DNA from: Neurospora tetraspora
Lineage: Eukaryota; Ascomycota; Sordariomycetes; Sordariales; Sordariaceae
Length of the DNA: 64,000 nt
Reading direction: 5' to 3'
NCBI RefSeq assembly: GCF_033439725.1
Contig: NW_026944383.1
Coordinates: 5,394,001-5,458,000, forward strand
The notes under the pieces were generated by a model. The model did not search any database. It was not told the origin of the DNA and saw nothing but the letters and a program-made list of their open reading frames with translations. Made by a program: the position numbers and the translations under genes. Shown here in pieces: positions 35,815 through 47,923 of the stretch. Each line of letters starts with the position of its first letter. Within the stretch, counting starts at the first letter, position 1.

Positions 35815-36602
35815 GAGGCTAGGGAAGACAACAAAACAGGACACAACGAGGAAAGGACGCCCCGATGCGGAGATGACGATAACGGCAACGGCGTTAATGA
35901 CGGGGGCGGACGCGGGAACGGGAACGGGCAGTCGCAGACTGCTGGGGTGGTGACGGGTAGCTGATGGTGAATCTGTTCGATGTGATGGAAGGTTGATAGA
36001 CGTTTAGTGGTCAAAATCTGGAGATATTTTCTGCGAGCTTAATGATAGTAGTAATGGTGATATGGAAACCTGACTCGGCCATGGATTTCAATGCTCGTCT
36101 CTCCGCCGTGGTTGGAAAAAGCCCACTTTGAACCTAAAGCAAAGTGAATGAGATGATCGTGATGGAGTCGTTCACGTTCGGTATTCCTGCGTTATAAACG
36201 TTTTTTTTTTTTTTTTGCCAATGGATGTCAACAGCAGCCTCCGATCAATGCCAGACAATTGTCAAAGGTGTCGACAGAGCATTGTTGACAGCCAATCATG
36301 CCTGGGAGATGGGCAAACGGCCAGCAGAGGTAAAAAGCGGGGTTGACTGTTGGGCGGAACTGCATATTGCATTGCAGTGTGGCAGTGTTTGTTGGTTGCC
36401 TTCACGGCTTCGCCTCGGATTAGGTTAAATTGAACCATTCCCTTCAGACCCCTCATCCGACCGTTGTTCCGTTCTTCTTTGCACTTTCGTGGTTTTGCCT
36501 GGCTCCCTTCTCAGAGAATCAAACCCATCTCGCTTCCTTGGAAAGAACTCCTCCTTTGAACCTCTTACTTCCTACAGGGAAGAACAGAAAGACGCAGACA
36601 AC
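35815..36602. other. intergenic with a 16-nt T-run
   Basis: Contains a run of 16 Ts at 36201-36216 and the 5' region of the next gene. No frame here looks coding; the stretch just after 35814 has a few coding-like codons but no start. Confidence 0.5.
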
Positions 36603-37821
36603 ATGACGAACCTCAAGTCGACCGCAGATCCGTAAGTAGAAACAAACGGGGAAAATCAGGGCATCAATCAATCAGGAAAACATACTCGAACTTTCGGCTG
36701 ACCTACCTGCAAAAAGACCTCCATACTACCCGCCTTCCATCTCCGAACAGATCACCGACCAGTTCCTCTCCGACTCCTCGTACCTGCAAGACGAACGGGC
36801 CGAACTCAGTCGAGAACTCGGGCACGAAGTCATCGTCGAAGCCGACTGGCAGCGTTTACTGGACGAATACGGCGAGCAAAACGGCCCCACAATCGTCAGA
36901 TCGGCCACCTACATCCTGGGTAAATGGTGTATGGAGCTGCGCTTGATTCTTGATCGCGCGGAAATGGATGACTGGTTGATCAAGCTTCTCACCCGCCTGG
37001 TCGAAGCCGGGGGGAAGCTGAGGGTCATGCTGGACGTGTGGGAGGATGTTAAATTGGGTACCAGCTGGTCCGAAGAGAGGGGTGGTTTCTTCGTGCACTT
37101 GCCGAAGCATTTCTTGTTCGTGAGAAGGGCCTGGAATAAGGGAGAGGACGTGCTTTCCGAGGAGTTCAAGAAGAGTTTGTTGTCGTGTTTCCAGGCGACG
37201 GAAAAGGGAAAGGAGGACTCGAAACCCGAGCCGGGGAAGGGAGCGGGAACGGCGACGGAGTTGGAGTCGGGGTTGGAGCAGCTTAGTGTGAGGGATGAGA
37301 CGGGTGCGGCTGAAGCTGCTTCGGCCGCTGCTTGTAAGACAAAGCCGACTACCGCGAACTCGAAGACGACCACGACCTCATCCGCGTCCTCTACCCAGCC
37401 AAAGCCAACCACCTTCCCAACCGTCGCCTCCCTTCCGTCGCTCGCCGAAATCTGCTCGAAACCGCCCTACCATATCACCATCCAGGACAGCTCAAACTCA
37501 AATCCTGGTTGGATCAGCATCCTTGGGAGTCATGGCGCTTCGCTCAAGCTCATTGACCAGTACATCAGCAAATGGACCCCAGACGTTGTCATGGAGAGCG
37601 AGGATAAACCGCCGCATGTGACCATTGATCGCGTGGTGAATGGGGCGGTGAGTACGCTGATGGTCAGGAAAATGGTCCAAGGAGCGGGAGCAAAGAGGCG
37701 GCAGTCAGTGACGGTGCCGGTGGTGTTGGCGATAGTGGAAGGAACGCTGGGCTATGAGGTCGTGTGGCAGGGAAGCGGGGAGTATAGGTTGAGGAGAGAT
37801 GCGCCGTTTGTGTATGAGTGA
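36603..37821 (+). CDS. unknown protein with conserved-looking N- and C-terminal domains (377 aa)
   Basis: Exon 1 is 36603-36631 (MTNLKSTADP). An 85-nt intron follows (GTAAGT donor, GCTGAC branch, AAAAAG acceptor), and exon 2 is 36717-37821. The first about 200 residues form an apparently folded, helical region with patches such as EQITDQFLSDSSYLQDERAE and TYILGKWCMELRLILDRAEM. A linker rich in Glu/Lys, then Ala/Ser/Thr/Pro (residues about 200-270) comes next. A C-terminal region with PPYHITIQDS, GWISILGSHGASLKLIDQYI and VPVVLAIVEGTLGYEVVW looks beta-rich. There is no signal peptide or membrane segment. I do not recognise the family. The tiny first exon is set by an ATG with a fair context (AAC before ATG) and the splice restores one long frame. 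Confidence 0.75.
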
Positions 37822-38996
37822 GGTGACCGCCGGGTGATGGTCCTCATGAGCATCCGCATTGTCAATCGTGTTTATCGGACAGGAGGTCGGTAAGGCGGGT
37901 CGAAGGTAACCGTGGTGTTGTCGCTGGCGATTAACAAAACAAAGCCCCTGAGACAGGACCCTGGGTTCCTTGAGAGCCTCATTGCGGATCGCGACTCGGA
38001 GTGGTGGACCCTGTCATGGTCGATCAATGGACATGGAATCTATTTCTAGTGACGGAAAGGCATGGATAGAAGGAGAGGTTCATTTAATTCGGTTTGTGCG
38101 GAAGTTGCGATTATATGTAGACGCGATACCGACGCGAGTACTAACCCATGTTGTTGTTTGATGAGAGTGCATGTGTCCGAGTCGTTGACGTGACTGTGAG
38201 GGAGGTGACGTCGGAGAAGCGATAGCGCCGACGGGATTCGGCCAAGGCGACGGTTCCCTAAATTTTTGAGGCCGAGAACACGACAGCGGGCAGCTTCAGT
38301 GGATGCTTCAGACGAATGAAGGCGGTTCCTATCTCTTGGCAGCCACACTAGCAACTGTCAACTAAGTACCAAATGGTATAATTCAGATATCTCAAGCGGT
38401 GCCGGGTACGTACCTAGTTGATGTACGATCGCATGTCCTCCGCGTCCGTTCCGTAGCCTCTATGAGCCCGGGGCCGCTCCGTGCCGGTCGGTAGGAGCTG
38501 TGCCGAGCTACCTTACCTGACACGGCAGAGCTGTCAGATGTCGAGACGACAGCGAGATGGAGCGCTAGAACACACTGACAGCGGGCGCGTGGAAGGTGTG
38601 CAGAAGGCGAGAAGTAGCACAGAGGACGTCACGGTGGGGCCGCTTGATCCGTGCACCCACACGCCCTGTGACGCTAGCCTTATCCAAGCCAAGCGCGTCG
38701 AATTCGTTCTTGGTTTCTCCGAATCTTGTTCCCCACCAAGGCAGGGCAGGCGTATCCTGTACAGCCTGTAAGACGATTGGAGGGGGCCATTGGCGGGCTG
38801 CATGTTTTTTGTGAGGCATTTGCCCTGCCTGCCCTGGGAGCCAAATCTGTCAAATCTGCCAATTCACCCTCCTTGACCTCGGACCTCAAACTCCCTTTTC
38901 TCCAGTTCGAATATTTTCCTCCCTCACCCCTCGGCCGCCGCTCCTTCAATCCCTCTCCGCTCTTGTCCTTGGTCATTGGCCTACCAGTCCTTCAAA
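37822..38996. other. intergenic, promoter side of idh1
   Basis: Contains several short open frames on both strands around 38.5-38.8 kb with no support. The last about 150 bp are CT-rich leader of the idh1 gene. Confidence 0.5.
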
Positions 38997-40436
38997 ATGC
39001 TCTCCAGAAACTCCATGGTATGTTTGCTCATGCTGCTGCTGTCCTGGCTCCTGTGCTTCTGCTGCTGCAAAATCTGCCACCCGACGTCATCCCCGCTCCA
39101 AGCACGAGAAAAATCAACAACCATTCGCGTACATGACGCCCGCTTGTCAGACTTGCGCCGTGCCGCTACCTGCTACCTGCCATGCCAGCACATGCTCACG
39201 ATACCTACATGGTGGACGCACGCGACTAACATGTGTCTCCCATACAGCGCCTTGCTCGGGCCGTTGCCCAGCCCACCCCCCGCCTCGCCCGCGGCTTCGC
39301 CAGCGTCCAGGACACTCCTGCGCAGACCCTCCAGTCCGATATCTTCAAGCCCACCAAGTACGGCGGCAAGTACACCGTCACCCTCATCCCTGGTGACGGT
39401 ATCGGTGCCGAGGTTGCTGAGTCCGTCAAGACCGTCTTCAAGGCCGACAATGTCCCCATTACCTGGGAGCAGATTGAGGTTTCCGGTGTCCAGGACAACG
39501 CCAGCCGCACCGAGGAGGCTTTCCAGCAGGCTGTTGCCTCTCTGAGGAGGAACAAGCTCGGTCTCAAGGGTATCCTCCACACCCCCATCAGCCGCTCCGG
39601 CCACCAGAGCTTCAACGTCGCCATGCGCCAGGAGCTCGACATCTACGCCTCCATCTCGCTTGTCAAGAACATCCCCGGCCTCCAGACCCGCCACAAGGAC
39701 GTCGATCTCTGCATCATCCGTGAGAACACCGAGGGTGAGTACTCCGGCCTCGAGCACCAGTCCGTCGATGGCGTCGTCGAGTCCCTCAAGATCATCACCC
39801 GCGCCAAGTCCGAGCGCATCACCAAGTTCGCCTTCCAGTTCGCCCTTGCCAACCAGCGCAAGAAGGTTACCTGCATTCACAAGGCCAACATCATGAAGCT
39901 CGCCGATGGTCTCTTCCGTGGCACCTTCAACCGCCTCGCCAAGGACTTCCCCCAGCTCGAGTGCAACGACATGATCGTCGATAACGCCTCCATGCAGTGC
40001 GTCAGCAAGCCCCAGCAGTTCGACGTCATGGTCATGCCCAACCTTTACGGTGGCATTCTCTCCAACATCGCCGCTGCCCTCGTTGGTGGCCCCGGTGTCG
40101 TTCCCGGCTGCAACATGGGCCGTGACGTCGCCGTCTTCGAGCCCGGCTGCCGTCACGTCGGTCTCGATATCCAGGGCAAGGATCAGGCCAACCCTACCGC
40201 TCTTCTCCTCAGCGGTTCCATGCTCCTCCGCCACCTCGGCCTTGATGACCACGCCAACCGCATCTCCAACGCCGTCTACGACGTCATTGCCCAGGGGTAA
40301 GTTCTACTACTGTTCCTTTGAAGAAAACACGTGCTAACCCCCTCACAGCAAGATCCGCACCCGCGATATGGGCGGCGAGGCCTCCACCCACGAGTTCACT
40401 CGCGCCATCCTCGACTCCATGGAGAACTCTCTCTAA
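38997..40436 (+). CDS. idh1: mitochondrial NAD-isocitrate dehydrogenase subunit 1 (385 aa)
   Basis: Exons are 38997-39017 (seven codons, MLSRNSM), 39248-40296 and 40349-40436. The first intron is 230 nt, the last 52 nt. The mature start FKPTKYGGKYTVTLIPGDGIGAEV is the family hallmark. RTEEAFQQAVASLRRNKLGLKG, HTPISRSGHQSFNVAMRQELDIYAS, VIRENTEGEYSGLEH-type, KANIMKLADGLFR and VDNASMQCV segments follow in the order seen in yeast IDH1. The N-terminal about 40 residues are rich in Arg, Ala and Ser without acids, a mitochondrial presequence, and it is split by the first intron. The enzyme oxidises isocitrate to 2-oxoglutarate in the TCA cycle as an IDH1/IDH2 hetero-oligomer, in which subunit 1 is regulatory and binds AMP and citrate. 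Codon use is strongly C-ending, as in highly expressed genes. A 101-bp copy of exon 2 lies at 54567-54667. Confidence 0.95.
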
Positions 40437-42603
40437 AGATACCCCGCAACGTAGGACAAGCCTTGGCCTGAATAGAAAAAGACCATGCGTTTAATCCGAC
40501 TGCATCTGCGCTCATTTCCATCTTTCGCCTTTAATTTACACTGTATAACGGCCCAGCCGCCGCCGGCTGGTTGGAGATACCACGACGGAGGTGATTATTC
40601 GTTCATGACCTGGACGAGTAGATTGGGGGAGAAGGGAGCATACACCACCACCTATCATCCCTTGTATTGTACGTAGAGTTGGCTATCCGAATTCCATTTC
40701 ATTTGTCTGCTATCTATCGGCGATCTTTGGGAGGGGGGCAAATCGTGCAATTTCCGAGCAATCCGAAGCATTTACACAGAATATAGGAGTTTTTGATCTT
40801 AAAGGGGGCTTCGTCCATGGTCCCTAGGTCGACATTGAATCGTGTTCACAGTTTTCCCATCAAGTTCTACCGAGCGGTCCGCTTTAGCTCTTCCGTATCT
40901 CCATCGCCTGTACGGAGTTAGGCTTAGTGGTGGTCCTCTACCGAGGTTCGCTGGTGGAAACATGTTGTCACTTAACCCCCGTCGAGTACGCTACATACCG
41001 CTAGTCAGGTCCTTTTTAGCGCCCGGTGTCCACCGCGGCCGGCATGCAGCTAGTGCCAAGAGAAATAGGGCTCCCGGCTCCCGTCTCCCGAAGCTGAAGC
41101 AGCCCTGCGGATCGGACGACTTGTCTAGACTTTGGATGACAACAACAACAACAGATGATGAAGACATCAACACTAGGCAACAACATCGACAGACCAACAA
41201 CACAATTTAGATGAAGAAGAGGGGGGCAGGCAGGAAAGCACACCGAAAATGCGGCCGTATAATCCGACGGCTGTGCCCCGAGATACCATTGATGATTACG
41301 TGGATAAATGGATAGAGCGGCTCGTTGGTCGACCTCCGTTCACTTAGTTCCCTGGGTCCGGTCGAGATGTCTGAAACCAACTACATCATCATCCCATCCA
41401 TCCTGTCCATTTTCAGTCGTCTCCCGGACCGGAGAAGAGCCCAAAGGGGACAAGGACTAGATTGGACTGGATTGGATGTAATGCAGGATGAAAGGGAATT
41501 GGGTTGCATACCGCATAGCATAGCATGCCGCGCGTGCAGCGGCGCAGGCAGGGTCGCAGCAAGGCGCAGGGCGGAGATGTGCGTAGTGTGCGGACGTCAA
41601 CCACTCACGGGAAGGGAGACATGAAGTGGCCCATGTAAGCAGGCAGGTAGGGTCAGCCCAGTCCCTCATGTACAAATCTGCAAGTGTAGGGCTGAAGAAG
41701 ATGGCGTTCCGAAAGTTTGAAACCCTGCCTAGGACTACCTAGACCCTGACCTAACCTCCCGCATGAAGCTTGATGTTTTGGTTGTCGAGGGCTGTGCCGC
41801 TGTTGGCTGGCTGCGTGGGGATGGCGTCGTCGAGCTGAGTTGCACCACTACCTAGGTCCTAGAGGCAGAAAGGAGCTACACAGCTTCTCAGTTGATGAAA
41901 TGAAAGATAGCCCCGAAGACATACCGGGATCTTCAAGGAGGATTCGTTGAATACTGCGTAGTAAGCTCGATGGCCTTTAGAGGACATGGCTCTGACCGGT
42001 TTAAAAATTCTTTGGCTGAAGACACCTCATTCGCTTTCGCAGATAAACACCAAAACAGTAATCCGGGTCGGTAGGACAAACCACCCATAAAAGTAGGTAA
42101 AATGCGGAGAAGCAAAGACATACATGGCGCTTGAAGAGAGAGAGCTGTAGGAGCCGGTAGCTGTGAGGAGCTTGCTTTAAGGAGCTGTGAAGAGCTGTGA
42201 AGATGACTGCAGGATTCGGTCGGCAAGAGCTGAGCCTCTTGTGAACCGAACGTCGGTCCTATTGCTGACGACAGACACGCCACACCGACACACCGACTCC
42301 GACTAACAACTTGTGGATGGACGCCACCACCAACCAGGCTCCGGGTGATAAATTCGAAACAAGAGACCCGAATGGGAAAACTGGTAGTGGGGAAAAAGAA
42401 ACATGTTTCCCAACGAGGCTGAAGAGGGAGGTAATCGGCTGATATTGATTGACTCGTCACTTGTCTTGTTGACGGGACGCATGGCGGCGGTATAGCCGAG
42501 TGGAAGGATCATGGATCTGGGTAGGTAGGCTGGGATGACTCGGGGGGGAGATGACGACGTCTGAGTTCGGAAAGAGGTCTGTCTGCCTTGGATGTTTGGG
42601 GAG
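40437..42603. other. intergenic between idh1 and tyrosinase
   Basis: About 2.2 kb. A short AGCTGTGA-rich direct repeat patch lies near 42143-42204. Open frames on the minus strand (up to 175 aa near 41933-42460) lack domain or codon support. The region is presumably the regulatory region of the inducible tyrosinase gene, by inference from the family. Confidence 0.5.
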
Positions 42604-42611
42604 TATTTATA
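42604..42611 (+). promoter_or_regulatory. probable TATA box of tyrosinase gene
   Basis: TATTTATA lies 161 nt upstream of the tyrosinase ATG, with a CA-rich leader just before the start. Positional inference only. Confidence 0.45.
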
Positions 42612-42771
42612 CTGTGGGTTTTCCAGTGTCGATGGTTGCTCTTGAGACGGGAGAAGCTTTTTTATGGTATATACGACAATCAGCAGTCTTACTTTTCAAT
42701 AGACCACTTAGCAAGCTGAAACTATACACAACAACAACGAACCAAGAACACCAAGACAGCGAACAGTAATC

Positions 42772-44997
42772 ATGAGCAACGACATCAAGTTCGCCATCAC
42801 GGGTGTTCCCACCACTCCCTCCAGCAATGGTAAGCTTCCCTTCCCCCCTTTTCATACATCCCACCACCATGATAGCCTATACTAACACACAAAACCCACA
42901 GGAGCCGCCCCCCTCCGCCGCGAGCTCCGCGACCTCCAAGTCAACTACCCCGAGCAATTCAACCTCTACCTCCTCGGCCTCCGCGACTTCCAAGGCCTGG
43001 ACGAAGCCAAGCTAGCCTCCTACTACCAAGTCGCCGGCATCCACGGCATGCCCTTCAAACCCTGGGGCGGCGTCCCTTCCGACACGGACTGGTCCAAACC
43101 CGGCAGCAGCGGCTTCGGCGGCTACTGCACGCACTCGTCTATCTTGTTCATCACCTGGCACCGTCCCTACCTTGCTCTGTACGAGCAAGCCCTCTACGCC
43201 TCCGTGCAGGCCGTCGCCAACAAATTTCCCGTCGAAGGGGGGCTGAGAGCCAAGTACGTCGCAGCCGCCAAGGAGTTTCGGGCGCCGTACTTTGACTGGG
43301 CCAGTCAGCCTCCGAAAGGGACGCTGGCGTTTCCGGAGTCCCTCTCAGCGCGCACCATACAGGTGGTTGATGTCGATGGGAAGACCAAGGCGATCAATAA
43401 CCCGCTGAACCGGTTTACTTTCCACCCTGTCAACCCTAGCCCGGGCGACTTCAGCGCGGCGTGGAGCCGATACCCGAGCACGGTCAGGTACCCGAATCGG
43501 CAGACGGGGGCGTCGCGGGATGAGCGGATTGCGCCCATCTTGGCGAACGAGCTGGCGTCGTTGAGGAATAATGTTAGTTTGTTGTTGTTGAGCTACAAGG
43601 ACTTTGATGCGTTCAGCTATAACAGGTGGGATCCGAACACCAATCCGGGCGATTTCGGGAGTTTGGAGGATGTGCATAATGAGATTCATGATCGGACGGG
43701 CGGGAATGGACATATGTCGAGCCTGGAGGTGTCGGCTTTTGATCCGCTGTTTTGGTTGCATCATATGTATGTGGTCCCCCTTTTTCTTTTCTATTTTCCG
43801 ATCACACATGACATGACAGGCCTCATCTCGTCTCGTTGCTGACAATATACCTTACTTTCAAGTAACGTCGACCGCCTCTGGTCCATCTGGCAAGACCTCA
43901 ACCCCAACAGCTTCATGAGCCCTCGCCCAGCCCCTTACTCGACCTTCGTCGCTCAAGAGGGCGAAAGCCAGAGCAAGGACACGCCTCTGGAGCCCTTCTG
44001 GGACAGATCTACTGCCAACTTCTGGACTTCTGAGCAGGTCAAGGACAGCACCACCTTTGGATACGCTTATCCAGAGACGCAGAAGTGGAAGTACTCGTCT
44101 GTTCAAGAGTACCAGACGGCCATCAAGAAGTCTGTCACGGCGTTGTATGGTAGCAATGTGTTTGCTAACTTTGTTGATAATGTTGCCGACCGGACGCCGG
44201 CGTTGATGAAGCTGCAGGCAACTGGTGAGGAGAGCAAGAGCGCTGTCTCGGCGGCTGCTGCTCATGCAGTTGAGCTTTCCGGAGCTAAGAAGGTCGCTGC
44301 TAAAGTCCATGATGTGTTCCAGCAGGCTGAGGAGAAGGTGCAGAAGCCGGTGGTGCCTGTTGAGGAGACAAAGGCCGAGCCAAGCACGCCCGAAGGTATG
44401 ATAACCCGTTCAGGCAGAAAAAGGGATTCTGAGCTGACCACTTCAACAGGCCCGATTCCAGAGAAGCTCAAGTACCTCGCCCCAGACGGCAAGTACACCG
44501 ACTGGATCGTCAACGTCCGTGCCCAGAAGCACGGTCTCGGGCAATCCTTCCGTGTCATCGTCTTCCTTGGCGAGTTCAACCCCGACCCAGAGACCTGGGA
44601 CCACGAGTTCAACTGCGTCGGTCGTGTGTCCGTGTTGGGACGGAGCGCCGAAACCCAGTGCGGCAAGTGCCGCAAGGACAACGCCAATGGCCTGATCGTT
44701 TCAGGTACCGTCCCCTTGACATCCGCCTTGCTGCAGGATATCGTGGGCGGCGAGCTCCAGAGCCTCAAGCCTGAGGATGTCATCCCGCATCTTCGCGCCA
44801 ACTTGAAGTGGAAGGTGGCCCTCTTCAACGGCGAGGAGTACAATCTTGAAGAGGTTCCGGATCTCAAGGTTAGTGTGGCTTCGACGGAGGTGACTATCGA
44901 TGAGGAAGGGTTGCCGCACTACTCTCGTCAGTATACGGTCTATCCTGAGATCACCGAAGGGAAGCCGTGCGGTCACGGCCCGGAGGATCAAATCTAA
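42772..44997 (+). CDS. T: tyrosinase, copper monophenol oxygenase precursor (685 aa)
   Basis: Exons are 42772-42829, 42902-43766 and 43863-44997; introns are 72 and 96 nt. The protein starts MSNDIKFAITGVPTTPSSNG and ends GHGPEDQI, near-identical to my memory of N. crassa tyrosinase. Copper A ligands are His67 (VAGIHGMPF), His97 in CTHSS and His106 in TWHRP; Cys95 beside His97 is the thioether Cys. Copper B ligands are His278 and His282 (VHNEIHD) and His307 (FWLHH). The second intron splits codon 308 directly after these. There is no signal peptide. The C-terminal part (about 410-685) is the pro-domain removed on activation; it holds CGKC and the shielding domain. The enzyme hydroxylates tyrosine and oxidises DOPA to dopaquinone for melanin; in Neurospora it is induced by starvation and mating conditions. 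Confidence 0.97.
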
Positions 44998-45210
44998 ACA
45001 GGGATCCAGCATGAGAACGAAGAAAGGTGCAAGAATGTGTCCTGTGTGATGGGATCAAGAAACCGGGTATCGTTATTTCAGCCGTAAAAAATGGCAAAAT
45101 CCAGAAGAAAAAAAAAGAAACGTATTTTTTCATCGCCGTAGCCACCCAAACGCCTTCCCAATGCAAAAATGAACAAGATATAACAGACAAGACCACCACC
45201 ACTGTGACGC

Positions 45211-46117
45211 TCAGAACTGGATGCGACGCTTGCGACCAGTGTACTTGGAGGTGGCCTTGACAATCTTGCCCTTGCGCTCCATCTGTTCCTTCTTCTTGAT
45301 GATCCAGCCCTTGCTGCCCTTCTTGATGTCGCCCTTGCCGCCCTTACCCTTCTTTCTCTGGTCAAGGACGTCAACACCATCCATGTTCTCAACGACGGCA
45401 CTGATATCCTTGCCATTGGTAGCGTCCTTGCCGACCGTGAGGACCAGGTAAAGCTTGACGTTCTTGGTGTTGGGGTCGTCCTCGAGCAGACCGGCGCCGA
45501 AGCCAGCCTTGACGGCGGCAGCGGTGATCATTTGCTTTTGTACGTCGTTCTTGGGGTAGAACTGGCAGACGGCTCTGCCGCCACGTTTTAGCGAGGCGTA
45601 GAGGCCGTTGAAGAAGCGCGAAAGTCTGGTGGAGGGGGTGGTGTCGCTGGTTTCGGCGTTGCATAGCCACTGGATGGCACTGATGCTGATGGCGGCGTCG
45701 AAGGAACCGGCGCGGAATGGCACGCCCTGGCCGATATCTGCGAGGAAGAGATCGCCCTCGACGTCGCGCTGTAGGGCCGTGTCCAACATGGACGGGCTGA
45801 TGTCCATGCCTACCCAGACGTGGGGGCCGCCCTCATCTTCGGGGACGTCCGAGAGGATCTCGCCGGAGAGACCACTGCCGCAACCGATGTCGAGGATGAA
45901 ACTGGGGGACTTGAGGTCGAGGAGCTCGAGGGCACGACGGGTCATGGAGGCCTGGATATTCTGGACACGCGAGCTGCTGGTGTACTTGCGAGCTTCGGTG
46001 TCGTCATAGTGGATATCGGCCGCGCTGGTGTTGTTAGCTTTGGGGAACGAGGAGGAGTGCTTGTCGCGAGGCTGTCGCAGAGTCGTGAACCTACAGGGTA
46101 TCTTCGGGGCGAGACAT
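45211..46117 (-). CDS. bud23: 18S rRNA (guanine-N7) methyltransferase BUD23 (278 aa)
   Basis: Exon 1 is 46117-46095 (MSRPEDTL), the intron is 70 nt (GTAGGT donor, CACCAG acceptor) and exon 2 is 46024-45211. The joined start MSRPEDTLAADIHYDDTEARKYTSSSRVQNIQ is the BUD23 signature. Motif I, ILDIGCGSG, is at residues 51-59. Later come GMDISPSML, the C-terminal Gly/Lys-rich segment KKGKGGKGDIKKGSKGWIIKKKEQ, and the ending KYTGRKRRIQF typical of the family. The enzyme methylates a guanine in 18S rRNA during small-subunit assembly, with the Trm112 partner. It converges on tyrosinase, with 213 bp between stops, and is divergent from SVP26. Confidence 0.95.
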
Positions 46118-46735
46118 GTTGGGCTAGATGGATTGAGACTAAACAACGATGGAACAAGGCAATTGGCGACTGGATAGAAGAGAGAAGTGATCTATATCCA
46201 GGAATATGACAAGCAGAGGTGGAAATGCGCCGACAGCTGATGGATGGTGCTGCTGTTCAGCCTGGTCCTGCTCGTGCTGGTGCCGATGCGGGTGCTGCTG
46301 CTGGCGAGCGGTGTAGTGGGACACAAAAAAGTTTCGATGGGCCCTTTCGGATGTGGGGTTGTTCTGGGGTTTTGCCAAGGGCGATCGCTGGTGGGATTGG
46401 CGGCGGCTTATCGATAGTCTTGTCTTATCATAGAGGTACCTTAACGGCCGCCAATTCCAGCCCATGATGACATTGCCGTGTCTGTCAACTGCGGCCCCAC
46501 TTTAAACGCGGTCTGTTTAATTGAACACGTCAGGGGTAGAGCAGTGACGGTCCTTGGAAATAGGGACCGGGACAGGAGCTCCATAGAAGGGGTTCTCTCC
46601 AGGTTCACCACCGCAGCCTTGAGCTTTGTCCAGAACAACATCTCCATATAACCGATTGCCATTCGACTTGACCTCCACACCACCAGCCAATTCCCATATT
46701 ATGCCCGTCTAATTCCAACCAAAAACATTGTCAAG
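46118..46735. other. shared bidirectional promoter region between bud23 and svp26
   Basis: The two ATGs face away from each other 618 bp apart, with a shared promoter the natural inference. The left half is GCT-rich on the plus strand with possible simple repeats of CTGGTGC-like words near 46272-46310; nothing else is visible. Confidence 0.5.
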
Positions 46736-47564
46736 ATGTGGATTCTGCCTCTTGTTGGCTATCTCGGCTCCATCGTGGGCTTCTGTTTCCTGACCTTAGC
46801 TATTGGTACGTTCTGCTCCTTGAAGCTGCTGCGGGAGACCGGCATGCATTTACTAACGAAGCACCCATTGCCTTACAGCCTCGGGTCTATACTATCTGTC
46901 CGAAGTCGTCGAAGAACATACTGTAGTTGCTAAGCGCTTCCTTACGAAACTCCTCTACACCATCATCGTCATCCAGCTTCTACTATGCCTCGTCGACCGA
47001 TTCCCCTTCTTCCTGACACTGCTCAGTGTTGGCTCCCATGTCGTCTACTTGGGTAATATGCGGAGGTTCCCCTACGTCAAATTGACAGACCCGCTGTTCC
47101 TGTTGTCATGTGGTAAGCTTGGGCAAACAAGCCCCTTTCCATCGACTCTCCGTCCCATGTGCCTATGCTAACAGTGGCTGTTCCTACCAGGCCTCGTTCT
47201 TGTCAACCATTACCTGTGGTTTAAGCACTTCTCGGGTCACCAAGAGCGTGCCTACCAAAACATGACTTCGTACTACGACATGCCATCGAATGTTCCAACC
47301 TTTACCGAAATCGCGTCCTACTTCGGCATCTGCGTATGGCTGGTTCCCTTCGCTCTCTTTGTCAGCTTGTCTGCAAGTGACAATGTCCTGCCCACGATGG
47401 GTAACGAGGCCTCTTCGAGCGGTGGCGCTGGCGGCGTTGGTAGCGATGGTACAAGGGCAAGACGAGGACAGGGCCTGATTAAGTCCGTTGTGGACAACAT
47501 CCTAGGAGCTGTGGGAGGAGTCACGTCCACAGTGGGCTGGAAGAAGTCCGACGATCGGCTATAG
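46736..47564 (+). CDS. svp26: ER-Golgi membrane protein SVP26/TEX261 (225 aa)
   Basis: Exons are 46736-46805, 46879-47112 and 47191-47564; introns are 73 and 78 nt. The product starts MWILPLVGYLGSIVGFCFLTLAIASGLYYLSEVVEEHT and has four membrane segments (residues about 5-25, 40-58, 64-83 as FPFFLTLLSVGSHVVYLGN, and 140-160 as YFGICVWLVPFALFVSL). VNHYLWFKHF is the family signature. The tail is cytosolic, Gly/Ser-rich then basic. SVP26 is an adaptor for COPII loading of type II membrane enzymes such as mannosyltransferases. An alternative acceptor at 47173 would break the frame, so 47191 is chosen. Confidence 0.95.
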
Positions 47565-47923
47565 GAGGCCTAGAGAACTGTGAGAAAGAGGAGGGCCAGT
47601 TATCATTAATTGCATGTAAGTTCTCGTGTTTGGCGAATTATCAGTGTCAACCGAAAGCTAATCACATACCTAGATGGATATCGAGCAAAAACAAGCGTCT
47701 TCATCCTGCTTCGTCCTTCCCCTATCTTCATCAATCGTCCAGCGAATGAGCAGCTCTCTTATACTGTTTGACTCTGCAAAGTTCCAGGTCATCCACGCCA
47801 AGCCGCCCCTATCTCGGGTATCGCATTCTGCCGTGACGAAAAACGAAGCCGCCCTTACAAACTTACCGCCCAGTATCTGATACCTCTAGCTACTAATACA
47901 AGCCCATCGATTAAAGTGTCCGA

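Noticed and set aside
39173-40252. 359-aa open frame on the minus strand across idh1
   Set aside because: It is antisense to a clear idh1 gene and owes its openness to the C-ending codon bias. Its composition is typical of shadow frames.
42486-42510. A-box-like GGTATAGCCGAGTGG
   Set aside because: Resembles a tRNA-Leu 5' part but no B box or T arm follows within 150 bp.
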